This document shows, piece after piece, positions 24,663 to 31,499 of a stretch of DNA of 64,000 nt. This DNA is from Oscillospiraceae bacterium. Lineage in GTDB: Bacteria; Bacillota; Clostridia; Oscillospirales; Oscillospiraceae. Both the position numbers and the translations under genes were made by a program. The DNA is taken from positions 1-64,000 of the forward strand of contig CACZDN010000013.1 in NCBI GenBank assembly GCA_902779945.1, written 5' to 3'. Numbering within the stretch: the first letter of the stretch is position 1; each line of letters opens with the position of its first letter. The notes under the pieces were generated by a model, which was given only the letters and a program-made list of their open reading frames with translations, had not been told where the DNA came from and ran no database searches.

Positions 24663-25279
24663 TGCTTCTCACCGCCTTTCATTTTTCCTGACGTAGTAAA
24701 ATCAGGAATGTTCCCGTCCTCGATCAAAAAAGTACACAATCGTTTCCGCGCGCGGAAGATCCTGGATTTCACGGTGCCGACCTCAATTTGCAGCACGTCG
24801 GCGATCTCCTCATAGCTCAGGCCCTGGATCTCCCGCAGCAGCAGGATCTGCTTATAGTCCGGGGGCAGGGCCTGGAGCCCCCGGCGCACCGCGTCCCGTG
24901 TCAGGCCCCGCTCGAGCAGCAGCTCGGGCGACTGGCTCTCGTCCGCAATGTCCAGCTCCGTCTCCTCCCCCTCGTCATCCTCCACGGAGAGCGAGACCGC
25001 AGGCTTGCGGCTGCGGCTGCGCAGAAAGTCGAGACAGACGTTGCTCGCGATGCGGTAGAGCCAGACGGAGAATTTGCTGTCGCCCCGGAAGGACTGCAGG
25101 GAGTTATAGGCCTTGATGAAGGTCTCCTGCGTCATGTCCGCCGCATCCTCGGGGTTGCCGGTCATGCGCTGGGCGATGGCGTAGACGCCCTTCTCGTACT
25201 CCGTGACCAGCGTCTCAAAGGCGTTGACGTCGCCTGCCAGGACCCTGCGGACGATCTGTGCCTCCTGTTCTCTTGTCAA
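24659..25279 (-). CDS. ECF-type RNA polymerase sigma factor
   Basis: An extracytoplasmic-function sigma factor of about 206 residues. Region 2 contains EDAADMTQETFIKAYNSLQSFRG and FSVWLYRIASNVCLDFLR; region 4 contains LPPDYKQILLLREIQGLSYEE and IADVLQIEVGTVKSRIFRAR. I chose TTG at 25279, preceded by GGAGGTGAGAGC; a GTG 21 bp upstream would place that site inside the gene. The next gene is its membrane anti-sigma factor, with ATGA overlap. The start is only 31 bp from the dusB stop, so the pair seems to be co-transcribed with trmB-xth-dusB, an unusual partner set. Confidence 0.92.
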   Translation of the reverse strand: MTREQEAQIVRRVLAGDVNAFETLVTEYEKGVYAIAQRMTGNPEDAADMTQETFIKAYNSLQSFRGDSKFSVWLYRIASNVCLDFLRSRSRKPAVSLSVEDDEGEETELDIADESQSPELLLERGLTRDAVRRGLQALPPDYKQILLLREIQGLSYEEIADVLQIEVGTVKSRIFRARKRLCTFLIEDGNIPDFTTSGKMKGGEKQ

Positions 25280-25310
25280 GCTCTCACCTCCATGTTCCAC
25301 GCGTCCCTCT

Positions 25311-26282
25311 TTATTTCAAATCCCGCTTGATTCCCCTGCATACCCGGCGGATATCCTCCAGCGTGTCCACCTGCGTGAGCTCCTGGCGGTAGACGGCGGC
25401 GCAGGGGACGCCGTGGAGGTACCAGGGGAGCTGGTGCCTCGCCTCGAGACAGGCGCGGCGCTCTCCGATACGCTTTGCAAGCGTCTCGATCTGCCGCTGC
25501 GCAAGCTCGATACGCTCGCAAAGCGGGGGAAGCTCCGGGACCTCATGCCCGTCGATCGCCGCCTGGCCCTGCTGAAAGAGCCAGGGGTTGCCGAAGCTGC
25601 CGCGCCCGATCATCGCGGCCTCGCAGCCGGTATAGCGCAGGATGTGCGCCGCGTCCCCGGGGGTGAACACGTCGCCGTTTGCGATTACGGGGATCTGGAC
25701 GGCGCGCCGCACCTCGCGGATGATGTCCCAGTCGGCCCGGCCCGCGTACATCTGAGCCCGCGTCCGTCCGTGGACGGCGACGGCGTCGGCCCCCGCCTGC
25801 TCCATCAGCCGGGCAAAGTCCACGGCGTTCGCGCTGCCGTTGTCCCAGCCCTTGCGAAACTTCACGCTCACCGGCACGGGAACGGCCTTTTTGACGCGCT
25901 CGACAATACGCGCGGCAAGCTCCGGGTCCTTCATCAGCGCCGAGCCGTCGCCGGACTTGACGACCTTCCCGACAGGACAGCCCATGTTGATGTCCAGTAT
26001 GTCCGCGCCCGAGAGCTCCAGCGCCATCCCCGCCGCCTCCGCCATGATCTCCGGCTCGTGTCCGAAGAGCTGGGCGGCACAGGGGTGCTCGTCCTCCGGA
26101 ATATACAAAAGCTCCTTCGTCTTCTCGTCGTGATACACGAGCGCCCGGGCCGAGACCATCTCCGTCGTCGTCAGCGCCGCGCCGAGGGTCCGGCACACGC
26201 CGCGGAAGGCAAAGTCCGTCACCCCCGCCATGGGGCCGAGGGTCAGATTGCCGCGGAGCGCGACGCCTCCGATCCTCACCAT
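25311..26282 (-). CDS. dusB: tRNA-dihydrouridine synthase (DusB-like)
   Basis: A flavin enzyme that reduces uridine to dihydrouridine in tRNA D-loops. The 323-residue TIM-barrel protein begins MVRIGGVALRGNLTLGPMAG and has the catalytic cysteine in DINMGCPVGKVVKSGDGSAL, then AVAVHGRTRAQMYAGRADW and MIGRGSFGNPWLF. The start at 26282 overlaps the xth stop by 7 bp (ATGGTGA), so translation is coupled. The frame is open upstream but overlaps xth. Confidence 0.94.
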   Translation of the reverse strand: MVRIGGVALRGNLTLGPMAGVTDFAFRGVCRTLGAALTTTEMVSARALVYHDEKTKELLYIPEDEHPCAAQLFGHEPEIMAEAAGMALELSGADILDINMGCPVGKVVKSGDGSALMKDPELAARIVERVKKAVPVPVSVKFRKGWDNGSANAVDFARLMEQAGADAVAVHGRTRAQMYAGRADWDIIREVRRAVQIPVIANGDVFTPGDAAHILRYTGCEAAMIGRGSFGNPWLFQQGQAAIDGHEVPELPPLCERIELAQRQIETLAKRIGERRACLEARHQLPWYLHGVPCAAVYRQELTQVDTLEDIRRVCRGIKRDLK

Positions 26283-27031
26283 GCGAGGTCCAGCTCCACC
26301 GGGCAGTGGTCGGAGCCCATGATCTCCGGCAGGATGCAGGCGTCCTTTATTCTTTCCCGCAGGCGGTCGGACACGAGAAAATAGTCGATGCGCCAGCCGA
26401 CATTCCGTTCCCGCGCCCGCATCCGGTAGCTCCACCAGGAATAGGCGTCGGTCCGGTCGGGGTAGAGGTATCGGAAGCTGTCGGTGAAGCCCGCGGCCAG
26501 AAGCTCGGTGAACTTGCCGCGCTCCTCGTCCGAGAAGCCCGCGTTGCCGACGTTCTGCTTCGGATTCTTGAGGTCGATCTCCTCATGCGCCACATTCATG
26601 TCGCCGCAGACGATGACGGGCTTCTTTGCGTCCAGTGCGCAGAGGTAGGCGCGGAAATCGTCCTCCCAGCGCATACGGTAATCGAGGCGCCTGAGCCCGT
26701 CCTGCGCGTTCGGCGTATAGATGCAAACGAGGTAAAAGCCCTCGTATTCCAGCGTGACGGCGCGCCCCTCGTGGCTGTGCTCCTCCACGCCGATGTTATA
26801 GCTGACCGAGAGCGGCGTGTGCTTAGTGAAAATCGCGGTGCCCGAATAGCCCTTCTTCTCGGCGTAGCACCAGTAGCTCTCATAGCCGGGGAAGCGCAGG
26901 TCGATCTGCCCCTCCTGGAGCTTGGTCTCCTGAATGCAGAAGAAGTCCGCGTCCAGAGCGAGAAACACGTCCTCAAAGCCCTTGGACCGCGCCGCGCGCA
27001 GTCCGTTCACGTTCCAGGAAAGAAATTTCAT
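26276..27031 (-). CDS. xth: Exodeoxyribonuclease III
   Basis: A DNA repair nuclease cutting at abasic sites (AP endonuclease) and removing 3' blocks. The 251-residue protein starts MKFLSWNVNGLRAARSKGF and has FFCIQETKLQ (metal ligand glutamate), VCGDMNVAHEEIDL, and the C-terminal MGSDHCPVELDLAW with the catalytic histidine. The length fits the ExoA/Xth family. Its ATG overlaps the trmB stop as ATGA, and its stop overlaps dusB. Confidence 0.96.
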   Translation of the reverse strand: MKFLSWNVNGLRAARSKGFEDVFLALDADFFCIQETKLQEGQIDLRFPGYESYWCYAEKKGYSGTAIFTKHTPLSVSYNIGVEEHSHEGRAVTLEYEGFYLVCIYTPNAQDGLRRLDYRMRWEDDFRAYLCALDAKKPVIVCGDMNVAHEEIDLKNPKQNVGNAGFSDEERGKFTELLAAGFTDSFRYLYPDRTDAYSWWSYRMRARERNVGWRIDYFLVSDRLRERIKDACILPEIMGSDHCPVELDLAW

Positions 27032-27774
27032 GTCGCGTTCCTCCGGTTTGCTTCCAGGCTCTCCTCGTAGCCGCGTGCGTCCGTAAGCGAGGCGTTGCGC
27101 AGTCTCGGAACCGCGCCCGCGGCGGTCCCCTTCGTGGCCCCGGTCTTTGTCGCCACGAGGCGGTTGATCTTCATGCCCTGCTCAACGAATTTGGCCTCGT
27201 AGTCGGTCATGACGCCGACGGGGCCGTTTGCGTGCAGATCGTGGGTGATCTCCGAGAGCGCCCAGCCCTCGTCCTCAAGCTGCGTGATCGACCAGTCGAA
27301 CAGCGGCGTGTTGTCGGTTTTAAAATGAATCTGTCCGCCCTCCTGGAGCACATCGGCATACAGGCGCAGGAAGCCGGGCGCGGTCAGGCGGAGCTTCGCG
27401 TCCCGGCTCTTGGGCCAGGGGTCGCAGAAGTTGATATAGATGCGCGCGGCCTCGCCCTCTGCAAACATGGCGGTGAGGAGCTTCGCGTCGCCGTCGATGA
27501 AGCGGACGTTTTCGATGCCGCGGCGGTCGATCTTTTCCATCGCGAGGATCATGGCGTCCGGCACCCGCTCCACCGCGACGTACAGGGTGTCGGGCAGGGC
27601 CACGGCGGTGTCCGCGGTGAAACGGCCCTTGCCGCAGCCGAGCTCCACATACAGCCGCGCATGGCCCGGAAAGCGCGCCAGCCAGCGCCCGCGCAGGTTC
27701 TCGGGCTCTTCGATCAAAAATGCGGCGCAGCGCTCCATGCGCACGTCCAGATTTGCTCTTTTTCTCATTCTCAA
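27028..27774 (-). CDS. trmB: tRNA (guanine-N7-)-methyltransferase TrmB
   Basis: TrmB places m7G at position 46 of tRNA. The protein (248 residues from TTG 27774, or 246 from ATG 27768) has the SAM-binding VELGCGKGRF, FCDPWPKSRDAKLRL and FKTDNTPLFDW. About 30 extra residues at the C-terminus (TKTGATKGTAAGAVPRL...) exceed the usual length. GGGAGTG lies 10 bp before the TTG and 16 before the ATG, so TTG is slightly favoured. It opens the operon trmB-xth-dusB-sigma-anti-sigma. Confidence 0.94.
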   Translation of the reverse strand: MRMRKRANLDVRMERCAAFLIEEPENLRGRWLARFPGHARLYVELGCGKGRFTADTAVALPDTLYVAVERVPDAMILAMEKIDRRGIENVRFIDGDAKLLTAMFAEGEAARIYINFCDPWPKSRDAKLRLTAPGFLRLYADVLQEGGQIHFKTDNTPLFDWSITQLEDEGWALSEITHDLHANGPVGVMTDYEAKFVEQGMKINRLVATKTGATKGTAAGAVPRLRNASLTDARGYEESLEANRRNAT

Positions 27775-27796
27775 GGAAAATCACACTCCCTGCAAC

Positions 27797-27825
27797 AGCA
27801 TACCACAAGGCGGGAAAAACATCAA
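27797..27825 (-). promoter_or_regulatory. Promoter of the trmB operon
   Basis: TTGATG (27825-27820) and TATGCT (27802-27797) with a 17-bp spacer on the minus strand, 22 bp before trmB. Confidence 0.7.
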
Positions 27826-27877
27826 TCGTCAAACGCGCCCGAAAAAGAAAAAGCCGCCGCGCGGGAAAAGATTTTCC

Positions 27878-27906
27878 TTGCGCGCGGGCGGCGGATGATG
27901 TATAAT
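27878..27906 (+). promoter_or_regulatory. Promoter of tRNA-Pro
   Basis: TTGCGC (27878-27883) and a perfect TATAAT (27901-27906) with a 17-bp spacer, about 49 bp before the tRNA. Confidence 0.8.
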
Positions 27907-27954
27907 CAATAAGCTTTCCCCGCGGCTTCGTCCCGCCTGGAGAGCAGAGCAGAT

Positions 27955-28030
27955 CCGGGTGTAGCGCAGCTGGTAGCGCGCGTGGTTTGGGACCACGATG
28001 CCGCAGGTTCGAATCCTGTCACTCGGACCA
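27955..28030 (+). tRNA. tRNA-Pro (anticodon TGG)
   Basis: A 76-nt cloverleaf. The acceptor stem CCGGGTG pairs with CACTCGG, followed by A and an encoded CCA. The anticodon stem CGTGG/CCACG encloses the loop TTTGGGA with anticodon TGG, which reads CCN proline codons. The T-loop is GGTTCGAATCC. It has its own promoter and terminator. Confidence 0.97.
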
Positions 28031-28069
28031 TATTGATGAGGAATAAAGATACGTGTTCCTCGAAGCAAA

Positions 28070-28096
28070 AACCCCGTAGTTCTACGGGGTTTTGCT
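28070..28096 (+). terminator. Terminator of tRNA-Pro
   Basis: ACCCCGTAG-TT-CTACGGGGT followed by TTTGCTTTAT, 40 bp after the tRNA. Confidence 0.88.
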
Positions 28097-28164
28097 TTAT
28101 TTCTGACCTTTCGATGCTGGAAAACACTATTTGATACCCTTCAAGCCGATTAGTCTAATTTCAA

Positions 28165-28236
28165 AAATGACACATCGTTTCTCTCTTTTTTTATGATCCT
28201 CGGCATTTTACATTATTTGCAAACGTGTGTCATTAC
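28165..28236. repeat. Inverted repeat AATGACACA...TGTGTCATT
   Basis: AATGACACATCGTTT (about 28166) and AAACGTGTGTCATT (about 28222) are inverted copies separated by about 40 bp of AT-rich sequence. No gene is nearby. It could be a protein-binding region or the ends of a small decayed element. Confidence 0.45.
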
Positions 28237-28268
28237 CAGATTAAATCTGTAAAAGATCCGAAAAAGTG

Positions 28269-28300
28269 GAAAAGCCTGCGGTTCATCCCGCAGGCTGGTT
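28269..28300 (+). terminator. Terminator-like hairpin before the DUF2828 remnant
   Basis: AGCCTGCGG-TTCAT-CCCGCAGGCT followed by GGTTTTA. No intact gene precedes it, so it is probably left over from a lost gene. Confidence 0.55.
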
Positions 28301-28398
28301 TTATAAGGTTCCTGTAACAGTAACGCCGTCACACCACGTCTTATTGTAGCACTTCCGCCAGAGGAACGGTTTCTTCGCAACCATTCCGCAGGTGAAAG

Positions 28399-28656
28399 AT
28401 GATGTTTTTGTTGACAAACTTCAAAAACGCAAAGCAGCGTTTCGAGGCTGCGAGCTACCGCCTGCCGCAACTGGTGTTCTGGAATGTGGCCAGCCGCAGC
28501 CGGCAGCAGCCCGTCACGGTCAACGACCGGGGCGTGGCGCTGGTCTCCGGCTGCTCGCCGCGCATCTTCTCCGTGGCGATGGAGGGTGAACTCGATCCCT
28601 GGCGCTTTATGCTCAGCGTGATCGATACGGAGCGCTACGCCCCCATCGCGGCGTAA
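28399..28656 (+). pseudogene. C-terminal remnant of a DUF2828-family protein
   Basis: The 85-residue frame reads FKNAKQRFEAASYRLPQLVF, then WNVASRSRQQPVTVNDRGV and SGCSPRIFSV, and ends ERYAPIAA. This matches my knowledge of the extreme C-terminus of DUF2828 (TROVE/vWA-like) proteins, which are normally about 400-500 residues. The first 80 percent is missing and no ribosome binding site precedes the ATG. I read it as a truncated gene. Confidence 0.6.
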
Positions 28657-28716
28657 CAAAACGAGACAAACAGACTGCGCGACCCCTGCCCGATAGGGAA
28701 GAAGCAAGGTGAAGAA

Positions 28717-28893
28717 ATGAAATTGTTTGACGAGTTTGATGCCGTGAGATTTCCGGAAGAAAACCTGATCTTTGTTGCCGATAGCGGATATATTTACTAT
28801 ATATTATGCTGTCCCGGTCAAGAACTGTCTCGTGTTTTATGTGGTAATCGGACATGCGATGGAAGTGCGAACGCCTGTTTATGGCAGACGTGA
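28717..28893 (+). CDS. Small hypothetical protein (58 aa)
   Basis: ATG 28717 has AAGGTGAAGAA upstream and the frame runs 58 codons to TGA. The product starts MKLFDEFDAVRFPEENLIFV and has a cysteine pair (ILCCPG) and further cysteines near the end. No known domain is seen. A strong terminator hairpin lies 25 bp downstream, which supports a real transcript. Codon use is less GC-biased than in neighbours, consistent with acquired DNA. Confidence 0.4.
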   Translation: MKLFDEFDAVRFPEENLIFVADSGYIYYILCCPGQELSRVLCGNRTCDGSANACLWQT

Positions 28894-28915
28894 TCTGACC
28901 AGAATCATATAATAG

Positions 28916-28966
28916 TACGGCCCGAATCCGAGGAAATCAAGCTCTCGGATTCGGGCCGCTTTTGCT
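28916..28966 (+). terminator. Terminator hairpin after the small ORF
   Basis: CGGCCCGAATCCGAG (28919-28933) pairs with CTCGGATTCGGGCCG (28944-28958), followed by CTTTTGC. The stem is 15 bp and perfect. Confidence 0.75.
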
Positions 28967-29143
28967 TCAGTACACCCTTCCGTCGGCGGCGATGATCGTC
29001 AGGATACCCCGCCGCAGGATGTACTCGTTTTCCGCCTCGTCAAGGAAGCACTGATACACGTGCGTCGGCTCCAGCTCCCTGTGCCGAACCAGCGTCCCCA
29101 CGATGCGAAAGCCCATGCTCTCCGCCTGTGTCTGAATTCCCAT
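28967..29143 (-). CDS. Small hypothetical protein (58 aa)
   Basis: ATG 29143 is preceded by AAAGGGGTATGAGAT and the frame ends at TGA 28969-28967. The product starts MGIQTQAESMGFRIVGTLVR and continues with a compact mixed sequence (EPTHVYQCFLDEAENEYILR) that looks like a small folded beta-rich domain. No family is recognised. It is divergent from the WYL regulator, with about 75 bp between start codons, so the regulator may control it. Confidence 0.6.
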   Translation of the reverse strand: MGIQTQAESMGFRIVGTLVRHRELEPTHVYQCFLDEAENEYILRRGILTIIAADGRVY

Positions 29144-29165
29144 ATCTCATACCCCTTTCCGATCC

Positions 29166-29194
29166 TTGCGGCCTGACACTTCTTCTGCTATACT
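29166..29194 (+). promoter_or_regulatory. Promoter of the WYL regulator
   Basis: TTGCGG (29166-29171) and TATACT (29189-29194) with a 17-bp spacer. The start codon is only 25 bp further on. Confidence 0.68.
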
Positions 29195-29219
29195 GGCCTC
29201 GGAAAGTGAGGGATGCCCC

Positions 29220-30209
29220 GTGGCTGCGGGAGATAATCAGAAGCTCAAAATGCTCTATCTTGTCAAAATCTTCTCCGAGGAGACGGACGATTCCCATGCC
29301 CTGTCCCTGCAGGAGATCGCAGATCGCCTCGAAGCTTACGGCGTGAACGCGGAGCGCAAGACGCTGTACAAGGACTTCGGCGAGCTGGAGAAGTTCGGCC
29401 TCGAAATCCTCAGTGAACAGTCGGGACGGAATGTGCTCTATCATCTCGCCACGCGCCGTTTTGAGCTGCCGGAGCTGAAATTACTGGTGGATGCCGTGCA
29501 GGGCTCCCGTTTCATCACGGAGAAGAAGTCCCGCCAGCTCATCAAGAAGCTGGAATCCCTTGCCAGCATCCACGAGGCCCAGCGCCTTCAGAGGCAGGTG
29601 TTGATCACCGGGCGCATCAAGGCCATGAACGAGAGCATCTTCTACAACGTGGACATGCTGCATGAGGCCATCAACGCCGACCGGCAGATCCGTTTCCAAT
29701 ACTTTCAGTGGAACGTACACAGAGAACAGGAGCTGCGCCACGGCGGGGAGTGGTATTGCATCAGCCCCTGGTGCCTGCTGTGGGACGATGAGAACTACTA
29801 CCTCGTCGCCTACGACGCAAACGACCGGAAGATCAAGCACTACCGCGTGGACAAGATCCTGCGCCTGTCTATCACCGACGAGCCCCGCGAGGGCAAGCAG
29901 CAGTTCAAGGAGTTCGACGCCGCAAAATACACGCGCACTCTCTTCGGCATGTACGGCGGCAGGCTCACGCGCGTGACCCTTGAGGGCCGCAGCGACATAG
30001 TCGGCCCGCTGATCGACCGCTTCGGCAGGGACATCACGATCCAGCCGATCGACGACGATACCTTCACCGCGTCGGTCGAGGTCAGCGCCAGCCGCCACTT
30101 TATCGCCTGGATCATCGCGCTGGGCGACGGCGTGCGCATTACCGGACCCAAATCACTGGTGGAGGATATGCGCGCCGAGGCAAAGCGTCTTGCCGAACTG
30201 TACCCGTAA
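29220..30209 (+). CDS. WYL domain-containing transcriptional regulator
   Basis: A 329-residue regulator with an N-terminal winged helix (KLKMLYLVKIFSEETDDSHA then LSLQEIADRLEAYGVNAERK), a helical middle part, and a WYL ligand-binding domain (about 150-235, with WYCISPWCLLWDDENYYLVA) plus the C-terminal WCX extension. WYL proteins sense nucleic acids or nucleotides and often control defence or DNA-damage genes. The start is GTG 29220 behind GAGGGATGCCCC. Its neighbours are two very small genes on the opposite strand; no defence operon is present, so its targets are unknown. Confidence 0.88.
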   Translation: MAAGDNQKLKMLYLVKIFSEETDDSHALSLQEIADRLEAYGVNAERKTLYKDFGELEKFGLEILSEQSGRNVLYHLATRRFELPELKLLVDAVQGSRFITEKKSRQLIKKLESLASIHEAQRLQRQVLITGRIKAMNESIFYNVDMLHEAINADRQIRFQYFQWNVHREQELRHGGEWYCISPWCLLWDDENYYLVAYDANDRKIKHYRVDKILRLSITDEPREGKQQFKEFDAAKYTRTLFGMYGGRLTRVTLEGRSDIVGPLIDRFGRDITIQPIDDDTFTASVEVSASRHFIAWIIALGDGVRITGPKSLVEDMRAEAKRLAELYP

Positions 30210-30212
30210 AGC

Positions 30213-30323
30213 TTATGCGGCTTCGTCCTCCATCATCTCGTAATAATCGCTCTCGCTGCTGAACAGCACATAGCGCCCGTCCACATAACCGTAATACCCG
30301 TTGCCCGTATAATAACCTTTCAT
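30213..30323 (-). CDS. Tyrosine-rich small protein (36 aa)
   Basis: ATG 30323 is preceded by GGAGGCGCACAAAAA, an excellent ribosome binding site. The frame runs MKGYYTGNGYYGYVDGRYVL and ends in an acidic SESDYYEMMEDEAA. Seven tyrosines and repeated YYG/GY motifs are unusual for 36 residues. I recall similar very short proteins near recombinases and accessory regions of Firmicutes, but know no function. It is convergent with the WYL regulator, stops 3 bp from it, and is too short for most gene finders. Confidence 0.7.
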   Translation of the reverse strand: MKGYYTGNGYYGYVDGRYVLFSSESDYYEMMEDEAA

Positions 30324-30365
30324 TTTTTGTGCGCCTCCTTTTTCCTTTCTGTACGCAGTCTAACA

Positions 30366-30443
30366 CAAAACCTGTCCCAAAAATTTCCCCCAGTTGCCGA
30401 ACGGCATGAAATCGAGGGAAACTTTTGGGACAGGTTTTCTCGT
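30366..30443. terminator. Long inverted repeat, bidirectional terminator candidate
   Basis: ACCTGTCCCAAAAATTTCCC (about 30370) pairs with GGGAAACTTTTGGGACAGGT (about 30419), with A- and T-runs outside the arms. The arms are 18-20 bp. The loop region is 30 bp. It could also be a small mobile element. Confidence 0.55.
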
Positions 30444-30600
30444 GTAACAGAGGAGATCGCCCGGGGCTGCTTTGGGAGCGCTTCTCCCCGGCCTCCGCCG
30501 TGCGCCGGGAGGGTGAACCTCCCGGATTCTGTATGACAGTTCTGTGATGATCCCCTCTGTATAATCACAGAAGAAAACAAAAACAAGGGGGGACAACTCC

Positions 30601-30993
30601 ATGAAAAAAAGGATCCCTGTTCTGCTCATCAGTCTTCTGTTCGCCGTCCTGTTTTCCGCCGGCGCGTTCGCTGAAACACCCGATCCGACAGCGAAAACGC
30701 CGCAGGATGCCCGGGTCGGTTGGGGCGTCTTCTCCCTTCCGGGAGAGCTCAGGCCGCAGAGTTCCGCACCATCCGGCAGAAGTGACCCGACAGAAAATCC
30801 GCCCGCACCATCAAGCGGCCGTTTCTCCCGGCCGGATACGATCCGGAACGATTATCCGGCTGCAAGCGACAAGAGCCCCGATGAAATCGAGCAGGAAATC
30901 ATGGAACGGTCTCTCGACAGCGGTCCTGTTCCCCTGATCAGCAATGTTCCGATCCCGTATATACCGATCACGGAAATCGATACGAATTACTAA
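30601..30993 (+). CDS. Small secreted proline-rich protein
   Basis: A 130-residue protein with a signal peptide (MKKRIPVLLISLLFAVLFSA, cleavage near AFAET). The mature part is low in complexity, rich in proline and serine (PSGRSDPTENPPAPSSGRFS), with a C-terminal VPIPYIPITEIDTNY. There is no anchor or recognisable domain. GGGGGGACAACTCC precedes the ATG. A TATAAT lies at 30560-30565 but lacks a clear -35 box. Its stop codon TAA is formed by the first bases of hairpin element D, so the original 3' end may have been altered by the insertion. Confidence 0.6.
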   Translation: MKKRIPVLLISLLFAVLFSAGAFAETPDPTAKTPQDARVGWGVFSLPGELRPQSSAPSGRSDPTENPPAPSSGRFSRPDTIRNDYPAASDKSPDEIEQEIMERSLDSGPVPLISNVPIPYIPITEIDTNY

Positions 30994-31099
30994 GGCAGCA
31001 CCGCATCATGCGGCGAGAGCGAATCCCGAGAAAAACCGGGCTCTGATGAAGGCGGTTTTTCCGGGAGACGCCGACGGCGGATTGTGCGGTGTTGCCCTT
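30991..31099. repeat. TTAAGGCAACACC hairpin element, copy D (internally deleted)
   Basis: Starts TAAGGCAGCACCGCATCATG and ends GGATTGTGCGGTGTTGCCC, same orientation as copy C but only 109 bp; the central AATACACAAAGTATT part is missing. Its first three bases are the stop codon of the secreted protein gene. Confidence 0.82.
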
Positions 31100-31171
31100 G
31101 TTATTTTGCTCAAAAAAGCGGCCCCCGCGGGGTGCATGTTCGCTCCTCCTGACAAAATTTCGGAGAGGGGG

Positions 31172-31200
31172 TGGACAAAAGGCGCGCCCGGGAGTATAGT
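31172..31200 (+). promoter_or_regulatory. Promoter of the citrate operon
   Basis: TGGACA (31172-31177) and TATAGT (31195-31200) with a 17-bp spacer. The transcript would carry a leader of about 290 nt before the synthase gene, including hairpin element E. Confidence 0.72.
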
Positions 31201-31217
31201 TGCATACACTTATACAA
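31200..31217. promoter_or_regulatory. Candidate GntR operator TTGCATACACTTATACAA
   Basis: An imperfect palindrome with arms TTGCATA and TATACAA, directly after the -10 box, where binding would block transcription. FCD-type GntR regulators often bind TTGTATACAA-like sites, and such a regulator is the second gene of this operon. Confidence 0.55.
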
Positions 31218-31252
31218 GAATACAAAAGCGATCAGCCGACTGCGAAAAACGA

Positions 31253-31336
31253 AGGGCAGCGCCGCATTATGCGGTATTGCCCAAGAAAAAACGACAAAAC
31301 CAGAGCGCAATTTTTCCGCGGATCGTGCGGTGCTGC
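31253..31336. repeat. TTAAGGCAACACC hairpin element, copy E (degenerate)
   Basis: AGGGCAGCGCCGCATTATGC at one end and GATCGTGCGGTGCTGC at the other, about 84 bp. It lies within the leader of the citrate operon and seems to be a rearranged or decayed copy. Confidence 0.7.
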
Positions 31337-31499
31337 GGAAGAGGCATTTCCGTTCGTCTCTCCGACGGCCCCGATACAGCCTGAGCCGGACGACGCGAGG
31401 CCCCGCGCCCGCCGAACGTCCCGGCAGGCCGTGCGATGCGCGCGAGTTCCCGATTGCATAACGCAGCTTTGCAATCGAATGAAGAAAGGGAGAACCGCC

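Noticed and set aside
27955-28030. tRNA-Pro as an attachment site of an integrated island
   Set aside because: No second copy of the tRNA 3' end and no integrase are found in the window, so an att site is not listed as a feature.
28213-28707. A 164-codon frame on the minus strand
   Set aside because: It overlaps hairpins and the DUF2828 fragment in antisense and has no ribosome binding site or domain.
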